A DNA stretch of 64,000 bases from Parabacteroides faecis (GTDB lineage Bacteria > Bacteroidota > Bacteroidia > Bacteroidales > Tannerellaceae). The notes under the pieces are model-generated. The model had not been told where the DNA came from. It was given only the letters and a program-made list of their open reading frames with translations, and ran no database searches. Location of the stretch: positions 347,620-411,619 of the forward strand of contig NZ_BMPB01000007.1 of NCBI RefSeq assembly GCF_014647375.1. Direction: 5' to 3'. The translations under genes were made by a program, and so were the position numbers. Positions 9,324-17,238 of this stretch are shown one piece after another (position 1 is the first letter of the stretch; the number at the start of each line of letters is the position of its first letter).

Positions 9324-9884
9324 TTATTTATATGTAAAATTATATTCTGCCTCACTTAAGAGAGGCGCTTTTGTATCTTTCTCTGATAAAGTTAGAGATT
9401 CCGTGTCGGAAATCCTCCAATCGACCCCAATCGAAGGATCATCAAAATGAAGTCCCCTTTCATGACTCGGCATGTAAAGATTATCTACTTTATAAGTAAA
9501 TACAGCTTCGTCGCTCAAGACATGAAATCCATGAGCAAATCCCTGGGGAATAAAGAATTGACGTTTATTCTCTGCTGAAAGTTCGACAGCTACATATTTT
9601 CCGAATGTCGGAGAACCGACACGGATATCCACCGCTACATCCAGAACACGTCCGGTGATCACCCGTACCAACTTCGACTGCGAATAAGGAGCCAACTGGT
9701 AATGTAATCCACGAAGTACTCCCCTTGAAGAACAGGATTCATTATCCTGAATAAAATTTATTTTACCGATATGTTGCTCGAACTCTTCTTTCTTCCAAGC
9801 TTCCATAAAATATCCCCGTGCATCATTAAAAACCTTAGGTTCAATAATCCATACACCCGGGATTTCTGTCTCAATATAATTCAT
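9324..9884 (-). CDS. rmlC: dTDP-4-dehydrorhamnose 3,5-epimerase
   Basis: A 186-residue cupin-fold epimerase acting after RmlB in dTDP-L-rhamnose synthesis. Family motifs seen are ARGYFMEAW, SSRGVLRGLHYQ (catalytic histidine region), GKYVAVELSAENKRQFFIPQGFAHGF and DDPSIGVDW. The ATG at 9884 is chosen over an upstream start at 9980 because homologues begin at MNYIETEIPGVW and the promoter (9985-10015) gives a transcript start close to 9978. It heads the rmlC-rmlB operon and is divergent from the tRNA-Cys pair. Confidence 0.94.
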   Translation of the reverse strand: MNYIETEIPGVWIIEPKVFNDARGYFMEAWKKEEFEQHIGKINFIQDNESCSSRGVLRGLHYQLAPYSQSKLVRVITGRVLDVAVDIRVGSPTFGKYVAVELSAENKRQFFIPQGFAHGFHVLSDEAVFTYKVDNLYMPSHERGLHFDDPSIGVDWRISDTESLTLSEKDTKAPLLSEAEYNFTYK

Positions 9885-9973
9885 CCTTTCATTTTTATAA
9901 CTAACAGAAGACAAAGTAACTTCTTTTTCCTTAGTTCTGCAACTATCAACGCCTGCAAAAAGAATGAAAAAGA

Positions 9974-10005
9974 TTTGCATAATCCAAACATAATCCTTTT
10001 CTTTG
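9974..10005 (+). promoter_or_regulatory. Possible promoter of the tRNA-Cys pair
   Basis: TTTG (9974-9977), 20-nt spacer and TTTCTTTG (9998-10005), which differs from the -7 consensus at its second base. It lies about 38 nt upstream of the first tRNA and interleaves with the rmlC promoter on the other strand. Confidence 0.4.
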
Positions 10006-10015
10006 CACTCGCAAA
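9985..10015 (-). promoter_or_regulatory. Promoter of the rmlCB operon
   Basis: On the minus strand: TTTG (10012-10015), 19-nt spacer, TATGTTTG (9985-9992), a very good match to the Bacteroidetes sigma-ABfr consensus. It predicts a leader of about 95 nt before rmlC. Confidence 0.7.
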
Positions 10016-10042
10016 ACGATAAGACGTTATTTGAAACAAATT

Positions 10043-10114
10043 GGTTCCTTGGATGAGTGGCTTAGTCAGCGGTCTGCAAAACCGTGTACGGCGGTTCGAA
10101 TCCGCCAGGAACCT
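10043..10114 (+). tRNA. tRNA-Cys (GCA), copy 1
   Basis: A 72-nt cloverleaf: acceptor GGTTCCT pairs with AGGAACC, the T arm is GGCGGTTCGAATCCGCC, the anticodon loop is CTGCAAA with anticodon GCA, and the discriminator base is T, the known identity base of cysteine tRNAs. CCA is not encoded. Confidence 0.96.
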
Positions 10115-10150
10115 CTAAAAAGAGTAACAGATTATCGATAAATAAATATT

Positions 10151-10222
10151 GGTTCCTTGGATGAGTGGCTTAGTCAGTGGTCTGCAAAACCATGTACGGC
10201 GGTTCGAATCCGCCAGGAACCT
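10151..10222 (+). tRNA. tRNA-Cys (GCA), copy 2
   Basis: Identical to the copy 108 nt upstream except for one compensated base pair in the anticodon stem (C-G becomes T-A). Same anticodon GCA, T discriminator and no encoded CCA. The two genes are separated by 36 nt and are followed at once by a long hairpin terminator, so they form one transcription unit. Confidence 0.96.
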
Positions 10223-10275
10223 CTAAGAAAGCAGAAAGACTTCAATTAAGAATTGAAGTCTTTCTGCTTTCTTAG
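10223..10275. terminator. Perfect 25-bp hairpin after the tRNA-Cys pair
   Basis: Perfect inverted repeat with arms 10223-10247 and 10251-10275 and a 3-nt loop (AAG). It begins immediately after the second tRNA. It lacks a clean T-run, so it may also serve as an RNA-processing or protective structure. Confidence 0.7.
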
Positions 10276-10389
10276 TATATACGTGGGTCTGTTTTTCAGG
10301 AAAGTTTCAACCTGTAATTTGTAAACCGAAGCTATCAAAAAACAAATTATGTCGTTCAAACAGGGTTTTATGCTGTCTGTGGAATATTT

Positions 10390-10420
10390 TTTGTCATCCG
10401 GTCGAAGTCCTCTACTTTTG
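10390..10420 (+). promoter_or_regulatory. Promoter of the AGE-family epimerase gene
   Basis: TTTG (10390-10393), 19-nt spacer, TACTTTTG (10413-10420): a textbook Bacteroidetes promoter. The predicted transcript starts near 10427, giving a short leader to the ATG at 10451 and ruling out the upstream in-frame start at 10349. Confidence 0.75.
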
Positions 10421-10450
10421 CGGCGTGAAATAAAAATCAAGGAAACAAAA

Positions 10451-12034
10451 ATGAAACAAAAAACATTTCTACTATTGGCTGCTGCTACTCTATTGGCAGC
10501 CTGTACCCCTTCTCCTAAACAGGTTTCGACCACTGAAATCGTGGAAATAACAAATACACTGCCACAAAAGAGGACAAATGTTTATAATGTAGATTCACTG
10601 GTAAAAGATCCCTGTAATAACCCGGAATTATGGATAGGACATCTGGAGAACGACCTGATGAAATTCTGGAACGGAAAGAATATACCAGAAGGAAAAAGTA
10701 TCTTCTTCTCTACGTTCAGAAGCAACGACGGACAGGTCATTCCACAAGATACGGCACAATGGCCGACAGAATATAAGGAAGCGATGAAAGTTGCCGACCT
10801 GAAAGGGCTGGTGGAAGACGCAACCCAATATAACTATATCCGTGCCCATTCACGCCAGACTTTCGCATACGGCATTGCGTATAATATGACAGGAAATACC
10901 GATTATCTGCAAAAATGCCGCCAGGGAGCAATGGCGATCCTACAGGCAATGGACGAAAACAACGGCTTGTATAACAAACAAGATATCAATACCGGCGAAT
11001 GGATGGACCCTGCCGACAAACGTAACAGTCAGGATCTGGCTTACGGAATAACCGGATTAGGCTATTATTACTACCTGACTCATGACGAAGCGGTTCTGAA
11101 ACCATTACTTGCTGCGCGTAAATACATCTTCGATACTTATTTTGACGAAGGTAAAGATTTTCTGACCTGGCTACCCACATCAGTAACGGAAGGGAATGAC
11201 AATGTAGAGATCGTCTCCCAGCTGGACCAGTTGTATGCTTATATGCTCTGGGTCACTCCCTCTCTGCCAGAACCTTACCAGACAGAATGGAAAGCCGACT
11301 TGAAAAAACTGGCGAATGTAATGATAAACCATTTCTACAGCGAACGTTACGGTACTTTCTGGGGAAGTGCCACAAATGACCTGTCTAAAGAGTTAGGTAC
11401 AGATCATACCGACTTCGGTCACTCTGTAAAAGCGATGTGGGTCATTTATGAGATCGGCAAAATCACCGACGATATTGCTTATGTAAATTTTGCCCGCGAA
11501 AAGATCAAAGTCATTTTAAACCGTGCATATATCGATGGAGACGGTTCATGGGCACGTCGTTACAATGCAGACGGTACATTAGACAAAGACAAAGAATGGT
11601 GGGGATTAGCCGAGCTCGATCAGGCTGCAGCTATACTTTCCTTGAATGACCCTTCTTATCTGCGGTTTACAAACAATACGTATAAATACTGGTTCGAATA
11701 CATGGTCGACAAGCAGAATGGCGAAATCTGGCACATGGTAGATGCCAAAACCAATCTACCGTCACCGGAATACCCTAAGATACATGCCTGGAAGACATCT
11801 TTACACAGTTTCGAGCACTGTTTCCTGGGTTACGTGATCTCAAGCTATCACCGCAATCAACCTGTGACACTCTATTACGCATTTACAGAAAAAGAACCGG
11901 TTTCTTCCAGAAACGTTAATCCTTATTTCTTACGTGGTCATATCAAAGAGCAGAAAAAAGGAAACGTAATCGCATTAGATAATAACGAAAAAGGACGTAA
12001 CGTTGTAGAGATAACGTTCGATTATATACATTAA
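10451..12034 (+). CDS. AGE-family epimerase/isomerase-like lipoprotein
   Basis: A 527-residue lipoprotein: residues 1-18 are a signal peptide ending in the lipobox LLAAC. The mature part resembles the (alpha/alpha)6-barrel N-acylglucosamine 2-epimerase family. Supporting features are repeated helical Trp/Tyr-rich segments, the HTDFGHSVKAMW motif with two conserved histidines, WWGLAELDQAAA and a C-terminal HAWKTSLHSFEH histidine pair. This family isomerises sugars at C2; here the lipid anchor places it in the periplasm or at the outer membrane, so a role on imported or surface oligosaccharides is likely but the substrate is unknown. It forms a single-gene unit between its own promoter (10390-10420) and a strong terminator (12074-12114). 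Confidence 0.75.
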   Translation: MKQKTFLLLAAATLLAACTPSPKQVSTTEIVEITNTLPQKRTNVYNVDSLVKDPCNNPELWIGHLENDLMKFWNGKNIPEGKSIFFSTFRSNDGQVIPQDTAQWPTEYKEAMKVADLKGLVEDATQYNYIRAHSRQTFAYGIAYNMTGNTDYLQKCRQGAMAILQAMDENNGLYNKQDINTGEWMDPADKRNSQDLAYGITGLGYYYYLTHDEAVLKPLLAARKYIFDTYFDEGKDFLTWLPTSVTEGNDNVEIVSQLDQLYAYMLWVTPSLPEPYQTEWKADLKKLANVMINHFYSERYGTFWGSATNDLSKELGTDHTDFGHSVKAMWVIYEIGKITDDIAYVNFAREKIKVILNRAYIDGDGSWARRYNADGTLDKDKEWWGLAELDQAAAILSLNDPSYLRFTNNTYKYWFEYMVDKQNGEIWHMVDAKTNLPSPEYPKIHAWKTSLHSFEHCFLGYVISSYHRNQPVTLYYAFTEKEPVSSRNVNPYFLRGHIKEQKKGNVIALDNNEKGRNVVEITFDYIH

Positions 12035-12073
12035 ATTCACGACCCTAACCCGCATAAACAATAATACTTGCAT

Positions 12074-12114
12074 GGAAGGTGTGTCTACTTATATAGGTGC
12101 ACCTTCCTTTTTTT
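12074..12114 (+). terminator. Rho-independent terminator of the AGE-like gene
   Basis: Stem GGAAGGTG (12074-12081) with CACCTTCC (12100-12107), followed by seven T residues (12108-12114). Confidence 0.8.
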
Positions 12115-12488
12115 ATCCATGCCTAGTCCTAAAAAGCGTTACACCTATCCGTACAGACAAGCGCAGCCCGACAATCATTTTTCCATCTTATTAGAAAACT
12201 TGTATCCAAAAAGATAATCCTTAACTTAACTTCTGTACAGTTCCGTATTTCACCGGCGAACCGGAACCGGATACTTATGAAGCAAAGATTCTGAAGGAAA
12301 AATAGCAGAATGACATTTCAACATCCAAAGCATAAAAATCAGGATGTTTGATTACATGAATAACATAATTTTTCTCATTCATATATTTTAAACCCGTTAT
12401 AACATTATAGGATAGACGCTTACGAAAAATCGGTCATCATCTCTATTTCTTTTAACGTATTCCATGCTATTGGATTCCCAAATTCTGC
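12115..12488. other. Non-coding stretch before the nrdAB leader
   Basis: No gene is supported here. The only notable item is a short open stretch at about 12242-12304 whose last 20 codons look coding-like (TGEPEPDTYEAKILKEK then stop) but which has no start; it may be the tail of a decayed gene. Confidence 0.4.
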
Positions 12489-12496
12489 TACCTTTG
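12489..12496 (+). promoter_or_regulatory. -7 box of the nrdAB transcript
   Basis: TACCTTTG matches the Bacteroidetes -7 consensus. It would start transcription near 12503, exactly at the beginning of the cobalamin riboswitch. Confidence 0.6.
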
Positions 12497-12505
12497 CTTT
12501 TGAAC

Positions 12506-12692
12506 TGGTTCCGGATGGATTTCCTTCCATTCGGATTAAAAGGGAATCGGGTGAAAATCCCGAACAGTCCCGCTGCTGTAAAACTCCGCTCTACTTTCCG
12601 ATAAAGACAATTGCCACTGGAGGTCATCCCCTTAAAGGGAGGACACCGGGAAGGTATCGGAAATTAAGGAGTCAGTCAGAAGACCTGCCGTT
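12506..12692 (+). ncRNA. Cobalamin (B12) riboswitch
   Basis: The leader of nrdA carries the conserved cobalamin aptamer elements in order. These are the AAAAGGGAATCGGGTGAAAA core (12538-12557), CCCGAAC..GTCCCGCTGCTGTAA, GCCACTGG (12613-12620), GGGAAGG (near 12648) and the B12 box AGTCAGTCAGAAGACCTGCC (12670-12689). The remaining 79 nt to the ATG at 12772 are the expression platform. Binding of adenosylcobalamin is expected to switch the downstream genes off. This is not a B12 gene operon but a B12-independent ribonucleotide reductase, so it acts as a nutritional switch between enzyme classes. Confidence 0.92.
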
Positions 12693-12771
12693 CATTAAAG
12701 GCTGTTTCTACTCGTGGGGATAGGGGAACAGTACGAAAGTATACTCTAATTTTATTTTTCAAAAGTATCTC

Positions 12772-15291
12772 ATGGAAATAACCAAGAGAAATGGGGCATC
12801 CGAACCTTATAACAGGGAGAAAATAACCGTTGCCATCCGGAAAAGCTTTGCCAGTACCGGACAGGAAATAACGGACGAAAACATCCGCAGCATGGTGGAT
12901 GAAGTGGAGCGTTTTGTAAACAGCAATGTAGCAAACCGCAGTGTAGAACGCATTCAGGACGAAGTGGAACGTAGCCTAATGGAACATGGTTTTTATGCCG
13001 AAGCTAAAAACTATATACTCTATCGCTGGCAACGGACGGAACGAAGGAAAGCCCTCAATCACATTACACATGAAGTGGGCGATACGACCATAATGGAGAC
13101 ACTCAAGGGTATACAGGATAAATTCACAGCCAACGAATATAGTCTGACTATACTGGCTGAGAAGTTTTTCAGTTTCTGCAAACCGGAAATGCCATCCAAA
13201 GAACGGCTGACAGCACTCATCAAAGCGGCTGTGGAACTAACTACGCAGGAAGCTCCCGACTGGGAGTTCATCGCTGCCCGCCTGCTCAACTTCCAATTGG
13301 CAAAGAAACTAAAAAAGCAGGAAGAAGCTGTCGGTTTCCATACATTCTATGATAAATTAAGCTATCTCACCAACGAAGGATTATATGGTAACTATATACT
13401 GGCTAATTACTCTCAGCAAGAGATAGAAGAAGCTGCCGGATTTATCTGTCCGGAAAGAAATGAACTGTTTAATTATTCAGGACTGGATTTACTGGCGAAA
13501 CGCTACCTTATCCGTACCCGTTCCCATGAACCGGTTGAGTCCGTACAGGAGATGTTTCTGGGAATCGCCCTGCATCTTGCCATGCCCGAACAGCACGACC
13601 GGATGTTGTGGGTTAAAAAGTTCTATGACCTGTTGAGCAGCCTCCAAGTTACGATGGCCACTCCTACGCTTTCCAACGCACGCAAGCCTTATCACCAACT
13701 TTCCAGTTGCTTTATCGATACCGTACCCGATAGCCTGGAAGGTATCTACCGCAGTATCGACAACTTTGCGATGGTCAGCAAGTTTGGCGGAGGTATGGGG
13801 ATGTACTTCGGGAAAGTACGCGCCACAGGTGGCAATATACGAGGATTTAAAGGTGTTGCCGGAGGTGTGATCCGTTGGATGAAACTGGTAAACGATACAG
13901 CTGTCGCCGTAGATCAGCTAGGTATGCGGCAGGGAGCCGTAGCAGTGTATCTCGACGTATGGCACAAAGATTTACCCGAATTTCTCCAACTCCGCACCAA
14001 TAATGGCGACGACCGGATGAAGGCCCATGATATATTCCCGGCAGTATGTTATCCTGACCTGTTCTGGCGTATGGCAAAAGAAGACCTGAATCAAATATGG
14101 TATCTGTTTTGCCCGAATGAGATAATGACTATCAAAGGATATTGCCTAGAAGATTATTATGGCGAAGAATGGGAACAAAGATATCTGGACTGCGTGAACG
14201 ATAACCGTCTTTCAAAACGTAGTATAAATATTAAAGATATTGTCAGGCTGGTATTACGCTCGGCTGTAGAAACCGGTACTCCTTTCACTTTCAACCGTGA
14301 CACCGTAAACCGTGCCAACCCAAATCCCCACCGGGGTATTATTTACTGTTCGAACTTATGTACGGAAATAGCACAGAACATGTCATCCATCGAATCCGTA
14401 TCTACTGAAATCCTCACAGAGAACGGTGATACGGTCGTGGTGAAAACAGTTCGCCCAGGCGATTTCGTGGTATGTAATCTAGCCAGTTTGTCACTTGGAC
14501 ATTTACCTCTGGAAGACGAACAACTAATGAAAGAAAAAGTAGCGACAGTAGTCCGGGCACTCGATAATGTGATCGACCTTAATTTCTATCCGGTACCTTT
14601 TGCACAGATAACGAATCATCGTTACCGCAGTATCGGTCTTGGAGTGAGCGGCTACCATCATGCACTTGCCGTGCGCGGCATCCGTTGGGAAAGCGAAGAA
14701 CATCTGACTTTTATGGACAAAGTATTCGAACATATCAACTATGCGGCTATTGAAGCGAGTGCTGAATTGGCGAAAGAAAAAGGCCGGTACGAATATTTTG
14801 AAGGAAGCGACTGGCAAACCGGAGCTTATTTCATGAAACGTGGATATAAATCAGTAGAATGGAACCGGTTACAGGAAAAAGTCAGGATAAATGGCATGAG
14901 AAATGCCTATCTTCTTGCCATAGCTCCCACCAGCAGTACAAGCATTATCTCCGGGACAACAGCAGGAGTAGATCCGGCAATGAAACGTTTCTTCCTCGAA
15001 GAGAAAAAAGGTACCATGCTCCCACGCGTGGCTCCTGCCCTGTCGGACAAGACTTACTGGCTATATAAAAGCGCCTACCAGATAGACCAGCAATGGAGTA
15101 TCCGTGCTGCGGGTGTCCGGCAACTACACATCGATCAGGCACAAAGTATGAACCTCTATATCACCAACGAGTTCACCATGAAGCAATTGTTCAACCTCTA
15201 CCTGCTGGCTTGGGAATGCGGAGTGAAAACGGTATATTATGTTCGAAGTAAATCACTGGAAGTAGAAGAATGCGAAAGTTGTACATCATAA
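12772..15291 (+). CDS. nrdA: Ribonucleoside-diphosphate reductase, alpha subunit (class I)
   Basis: An 839-residue catalytic subunit that reduces ribonucleoside diphosphates to deoxyribonucleotides using a radical delivered by NrdB. Residues 1-95 are an ATP-cone allosteric domain (EITKRNGASEPYNREKI). The barrel domain shows LSSCFIDTVPDSLEGIY (first redox cysteine), the SKFGGGMGMYFG loop, SNLCTEI, the thiyl-radical cysteine in VVCNLASLSLG, and PTSSTSIISGTTAGVDP. The C-terminus ends in the mobile redox pair CESC. The gene is preceded by a cobalamin riboswitch and followed 15 nt later by nrdB. Length matches class Ia enzymes (about 760-850). Confidence 0.96.
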   Translation: MEITKRNGASEPYNREKITVAIRKSFASTGQEITDENIRSMVDEVERFVNSNVANRSVERIQDEVERSLMEHGFYAEAKNYILYRWQRTERRKALNHITHEVGDTTIMETLKGIQDKFTANEYSLTILAEKFFSFCKPEMPSKERLTALIKAAVELTTQEAPDWEFIAARLLNFQLAKKLKKQEEAVGFHTFYDKLSYLTNEGLYGNYILANYSQQEIEEAAGFICPERNELFNYSGLDLLAKRYLIRTRSHEPVESVQEMFLGIALHLAMPEQHDRMLWVKKFYDLLSSLQVTMATPTLSNARKPYHQLSSCFIDTVPDSLEGIYRSIDNFAMVSKFGGGMGMYFGKVRATGGNIRGFKGVAGGVIRWMKLVNDTAVAVDQLGMRQGAVAVYLDVWHKDLPEFLQLRTNNGDDRMKAHDIFPAVCYPDLFWRMAKEDLNQIWYLFCPNEIMTIKGYCLEDYYGEEWEQRYLDCVNDNRLSKRSINIKDIVRLVLRSAVETGTPFTFNRDTVNRANPNPHRGIIYCSNLCTEIAQNMSSIESVSTEILTENGDTVVVKTVRPGDFVVCNLASLSLGHLPLEDEQLMKEKVATVVRALDNVIDLNFYPVPFAQITNHRYRSIGLGVSGYHHALAVRGIRWESEEHLTFMDKVFEHINYAAIEASAELAKEKGRYEYFEGSDWQTGAYFMKRGYKSVEWNRLQEKVRINGMRNAYLLAIAPTSSTSIISGTTAGVDPAMKRFFLEEKKGTMLPRVAPALSDKTYWLYKSAYQIDQQWSIRAAGVRQLHIDQAQSMNLYITNEFTMKQLFNLYLLAWECGVKTVYYVRSKSLEVEECESCTS

Positions 15292-15306
15292 AAAACTAAA
15301 AGAACA

Positions 15307-16356
15307 ATGGAAACAAAAATATTAAAAAAGAACGCCTTGTTCAATCCGGAAGGCGACACAGAAATCCGTCTCCGGAAAATGATCGGCGGAAATACCACCA
15401 ATTTGAACGACTTCAATAATATGCGTTACAAATGGGTGAGCAGTTGGTATCGTCAGGCAATGAACAATTTCTGGATACCGGAAGAGATCAACTTGTCACA
15501 AGATACAAAGGATTATCCTCATCTGGAACCAGCTGAGCGGACAGCTTACAACAAAATCCTCAGTTTCCTGGTCTTCCTCGATTCTCTACAGAGTAACAAC
15601 CTGCCGGCTATCAGTGAATACATCACCGCCAACGAAGTCAATCTTTGTCTTCATATCCAGGCTTTTCAGGAATGTGTACATAGCCAAAGCTATAGTTATA
15701 TGCTCGATTCTATTTGCAGTCCCGAAGAACGCAATGATATCCTCTATCAATGGAAAACGGATGAGCACTTATTGAAAAGAAATACGTTCATCGGCAATTG
15801 TTACAACGAGTTTCAGGAGAGCCAGAACGGCTTTACATTGATGAAAACCCTGATAGCAAATTACATTCTGGAAGGTATTTATTTCTATAGCGGTTTCATG
15901 TTCTTTTACAACCTGAGCCGTAACGGAAAGATGTCCGGGTCCGCCCAGGAAATACGCTATATCAACCGGGATGAAAATACGCATCTATGGTTATTCCGTA
16001 ACATCATTCTCGAACTGAAAAAAGAAGAACCCGAACTCTTTACACCCGATAAGGTTAAAGTGTACGAGGAAATGATGCGTGAAGGAGTGAGACAGGAAAC
16101 GGAATGGGGACAATATGTGATAGGCAACAACATCCAGGGACTCAACCAGCAAATGGTGGCAGATTATATCCGCTATTTAGGTAATATCCGTTGGCTCAGT
16201 CTGGGTTACGAACCGCTGTTTGATGATAACCGCAAGGAGCCGGAAAGCATGCACTGGGTATCGCAATATTCAAATGCCAATATGGTGAAGACAGACTTCT
16301 TCGAAGCCAAAAGTACAGCCTATGCCAAAAGTACGGCATTGGAAGATGATTTGTAA
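15307..16356 (+). CDS. nrdB: Ribonucleoside-diphosphate reductase, beta subunit (class Ia)
   Basis: A 349-residue ferritin-like radical-generating subunit. Metal ligands are visible in FLVFLDSLQ (Asp), AFQECVHSQSYSYM (Glu and His), NYILEGIYFYSGF (Glu) and NRDENTHLWLF (Glu and His). The radical-bearing tyrosine is present just after the first His ligand (HSQSYSYM aligned with the HSRSYTHI of E. coli), so this is a tyrosyl-radical (class Ia-type) enzyme. It is in an operon with nrdA under the B12 riboswitch. It is oxygen-dependent in known members, which is notable in an anaerobe and suggests use under micro-aerobic or B12-poor conditions. Confidence 0.95.
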   Translation: METKILKKNALFNPEGDTEIRLRKMIGGNTTNLNDFNNMRYKWVSSWYRQAMNNFWIPEEINLSQDTKDYPHLEPAERTAYNKILSFLVFLDSLQSNNLPAISEYITANEVNLCLHIQAFQECVHSQSYSYMLDSICSPEERNDILYQWKTDEHLLKRNTFIGNCYNEFQESQNGFTLMKTLIANYILEGIYFYSGFMFFYNLSRNGKMSGSAQEIRYINRDENTHLWLFRNIILELKKEEPELFTPDKVKVYEEMMREGVRQETEWGQYVIGNNIQGLNQQMVADYIRYLGNIRWLSLGYEPLFDDNRKEPESMHWVSQYSNANMVKTDFFEAKSTAYAKSTALEDDL

Positions 16357-16388
16357 CAGATCCTCCTTTTAAATCGAATAACAAGGGA

Positions 16389-16415
16389 CCGGATATATGA
16401 ATAATGTGTATCCGG
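16389..16415. terminator. Hairpin between convergent nrdB and amidase genes
   Basis: CCGGATA (16389-16395) pairs with TATCCGG (16409-16415). There is no strong T-run, so termination is only suggested by its position between two convergent genes. Confidence 0.35.
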
Positions 16416-16432
16416 ACTCTTATCTAAATTTA

Positions 16433-17023
16433 TTATTCTTCTGGTATTAAAACTGTTTTGAGGTATTTTAAAATAGCCTGTACATGTATATCGGCAATTA
16501 TCGCTCTTCCCTTTTCCGAACAAAGAAACAAAAAATCGTCCCAGGTATCCATAAATAGATTTTCAGTAAGAATAGCCGGACAATTGGTATGCTTTAGAAT
16601 GAACAAAGGATCATATTTCAAACCTCTGTTCCTGAAAGGGAAATCCGTGTCATGCCGGGATGTTACTTCTTCTGAAAAGACCGAAGCGATTTTTTGAGAA
16701 GTCATGACATCACGGGTATAAAAGACTTCCCATCCTGTTCCACCTCCTGCATTAGCATGAATAGAAACAAGCATGCAGTTTGTCTTTCCAACCTGATTGG
16801 AAATAGTATTTACCCGGTTACAGCGTTCCTGGAGTGAGACATCATTAATTTCCTTTACTATCAGCTCACAATCTATATCTTTTTGAGTTAGCGTTTCATG
16901 TACCCGCCTTGCAATATCCCGATTAAATTCCCATTCAAACAAACGTCTGCTTTCATTCGGCCATTCCGGAGAACGTTTGCCCGGAGTTTCTATACCATGC
17001 CCATTATCGATCAATATCTTCAT
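16433..17023 (-). CDS. N-acetylmuramoyl-L-alanine amidase (Amidase_3)
   Basis: A 196-residue zinc amidase that cuts the bond between muramic acid and the stem peptide of peptidoglycan. The zinc histidine is in ILIDNGHG (residues 3-10), a second ligand glutamate is likely in FEWEFN, the third zinc site is in SIHANAGGG, and the catalytic glutamate is in ILTENLFMD. No signal peptide or extra domain is present, unlike housekeeping AmiA/B/C, so it resembles stand-alone or phage-type endolysins. It lies downstream of a probable protease-inhibitor gene and a short open frame, but a hairpin at 17037-17071 separates them, so co-expression would depend on readthrough. Confidence 0.85.
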   Translation of the reverse strand: MKILIDNGHGIETPGKRSPEWPNESRRLFEWEFNRDIARRVHETLTQKDIDCELIVKEINDVSLQERCNRVNTISNQVGKTNCMLVSIHANAGGGTGWEVFYTRDVMTSQKIASVFSEEVTSRHDTDFPFRNRGLKYDPLFILKHTNCPAILTENLFMDTWDDFLFLCSEKGRAIIADIHVQAILKYLKTVLIPEE

Positions 17024-17036
17024 AAAATAAAAAGTT

Positions 17037-17071
17037 AAAAGGAGCTACTAAATATATTACCAGCTCCTTTT
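17037..17071. terminator. Hairpin between the short ORF and the amidase gene
   Basis: AAAAGGAGCT (17037-17046) pairs with AGCTCCTTTT (17062-17071). On the minus strand it is followed by a T-rich tract, so it should terminate or attenuate transcription entering the amidase gene. Confidence 0.6.
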
Positions 17072-17098
17072 ATGAATAAAATGATTAACCTTCCAATC

Positions 17099-17218
17099 CT
17101 ATTTCAAAAAACAACGTTGTACCCTTGTACGGTAAGTAGCAACAGCATCCCAAATCACACGAAATTCCTGTATAAAACCTGCTGCATTTACACATGCAAT
17201 TCTATTTACTTCCTGCAT
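17099..17218 (-). CDS. Short ORF of 39 codons, unknown
   Basis: ATG at 17218, stop TAG at 17099; the product begins MQEVNRIACVNAAGFIQEF and ends in a basic tail. It lies 20 nt after the stop of the inhibitor gene on the same strand and just before a hairpin, so it is probably transcribed with it. The N-terminal half has a regular alternating pattern like the first strands of a small beta protein, so this could be a truncated gene rather than a complete peptide. No function is recognised. Confidence 0.35.
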   Translation of the reverse strand: MQEVNRIACVNAAGFIQEFRVIWDAVATYRTRVQRCFLK

Positions 17219-17238
17219 AATTGTCTTGGTTTTTATTA

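Noticed and set aside
12242-12304. A short coding-like stretch before the nrdAB leader
   Set aside because: It has no start codon and is preceded by a stop in the same frame; at best it is the tail of a decayed gene.
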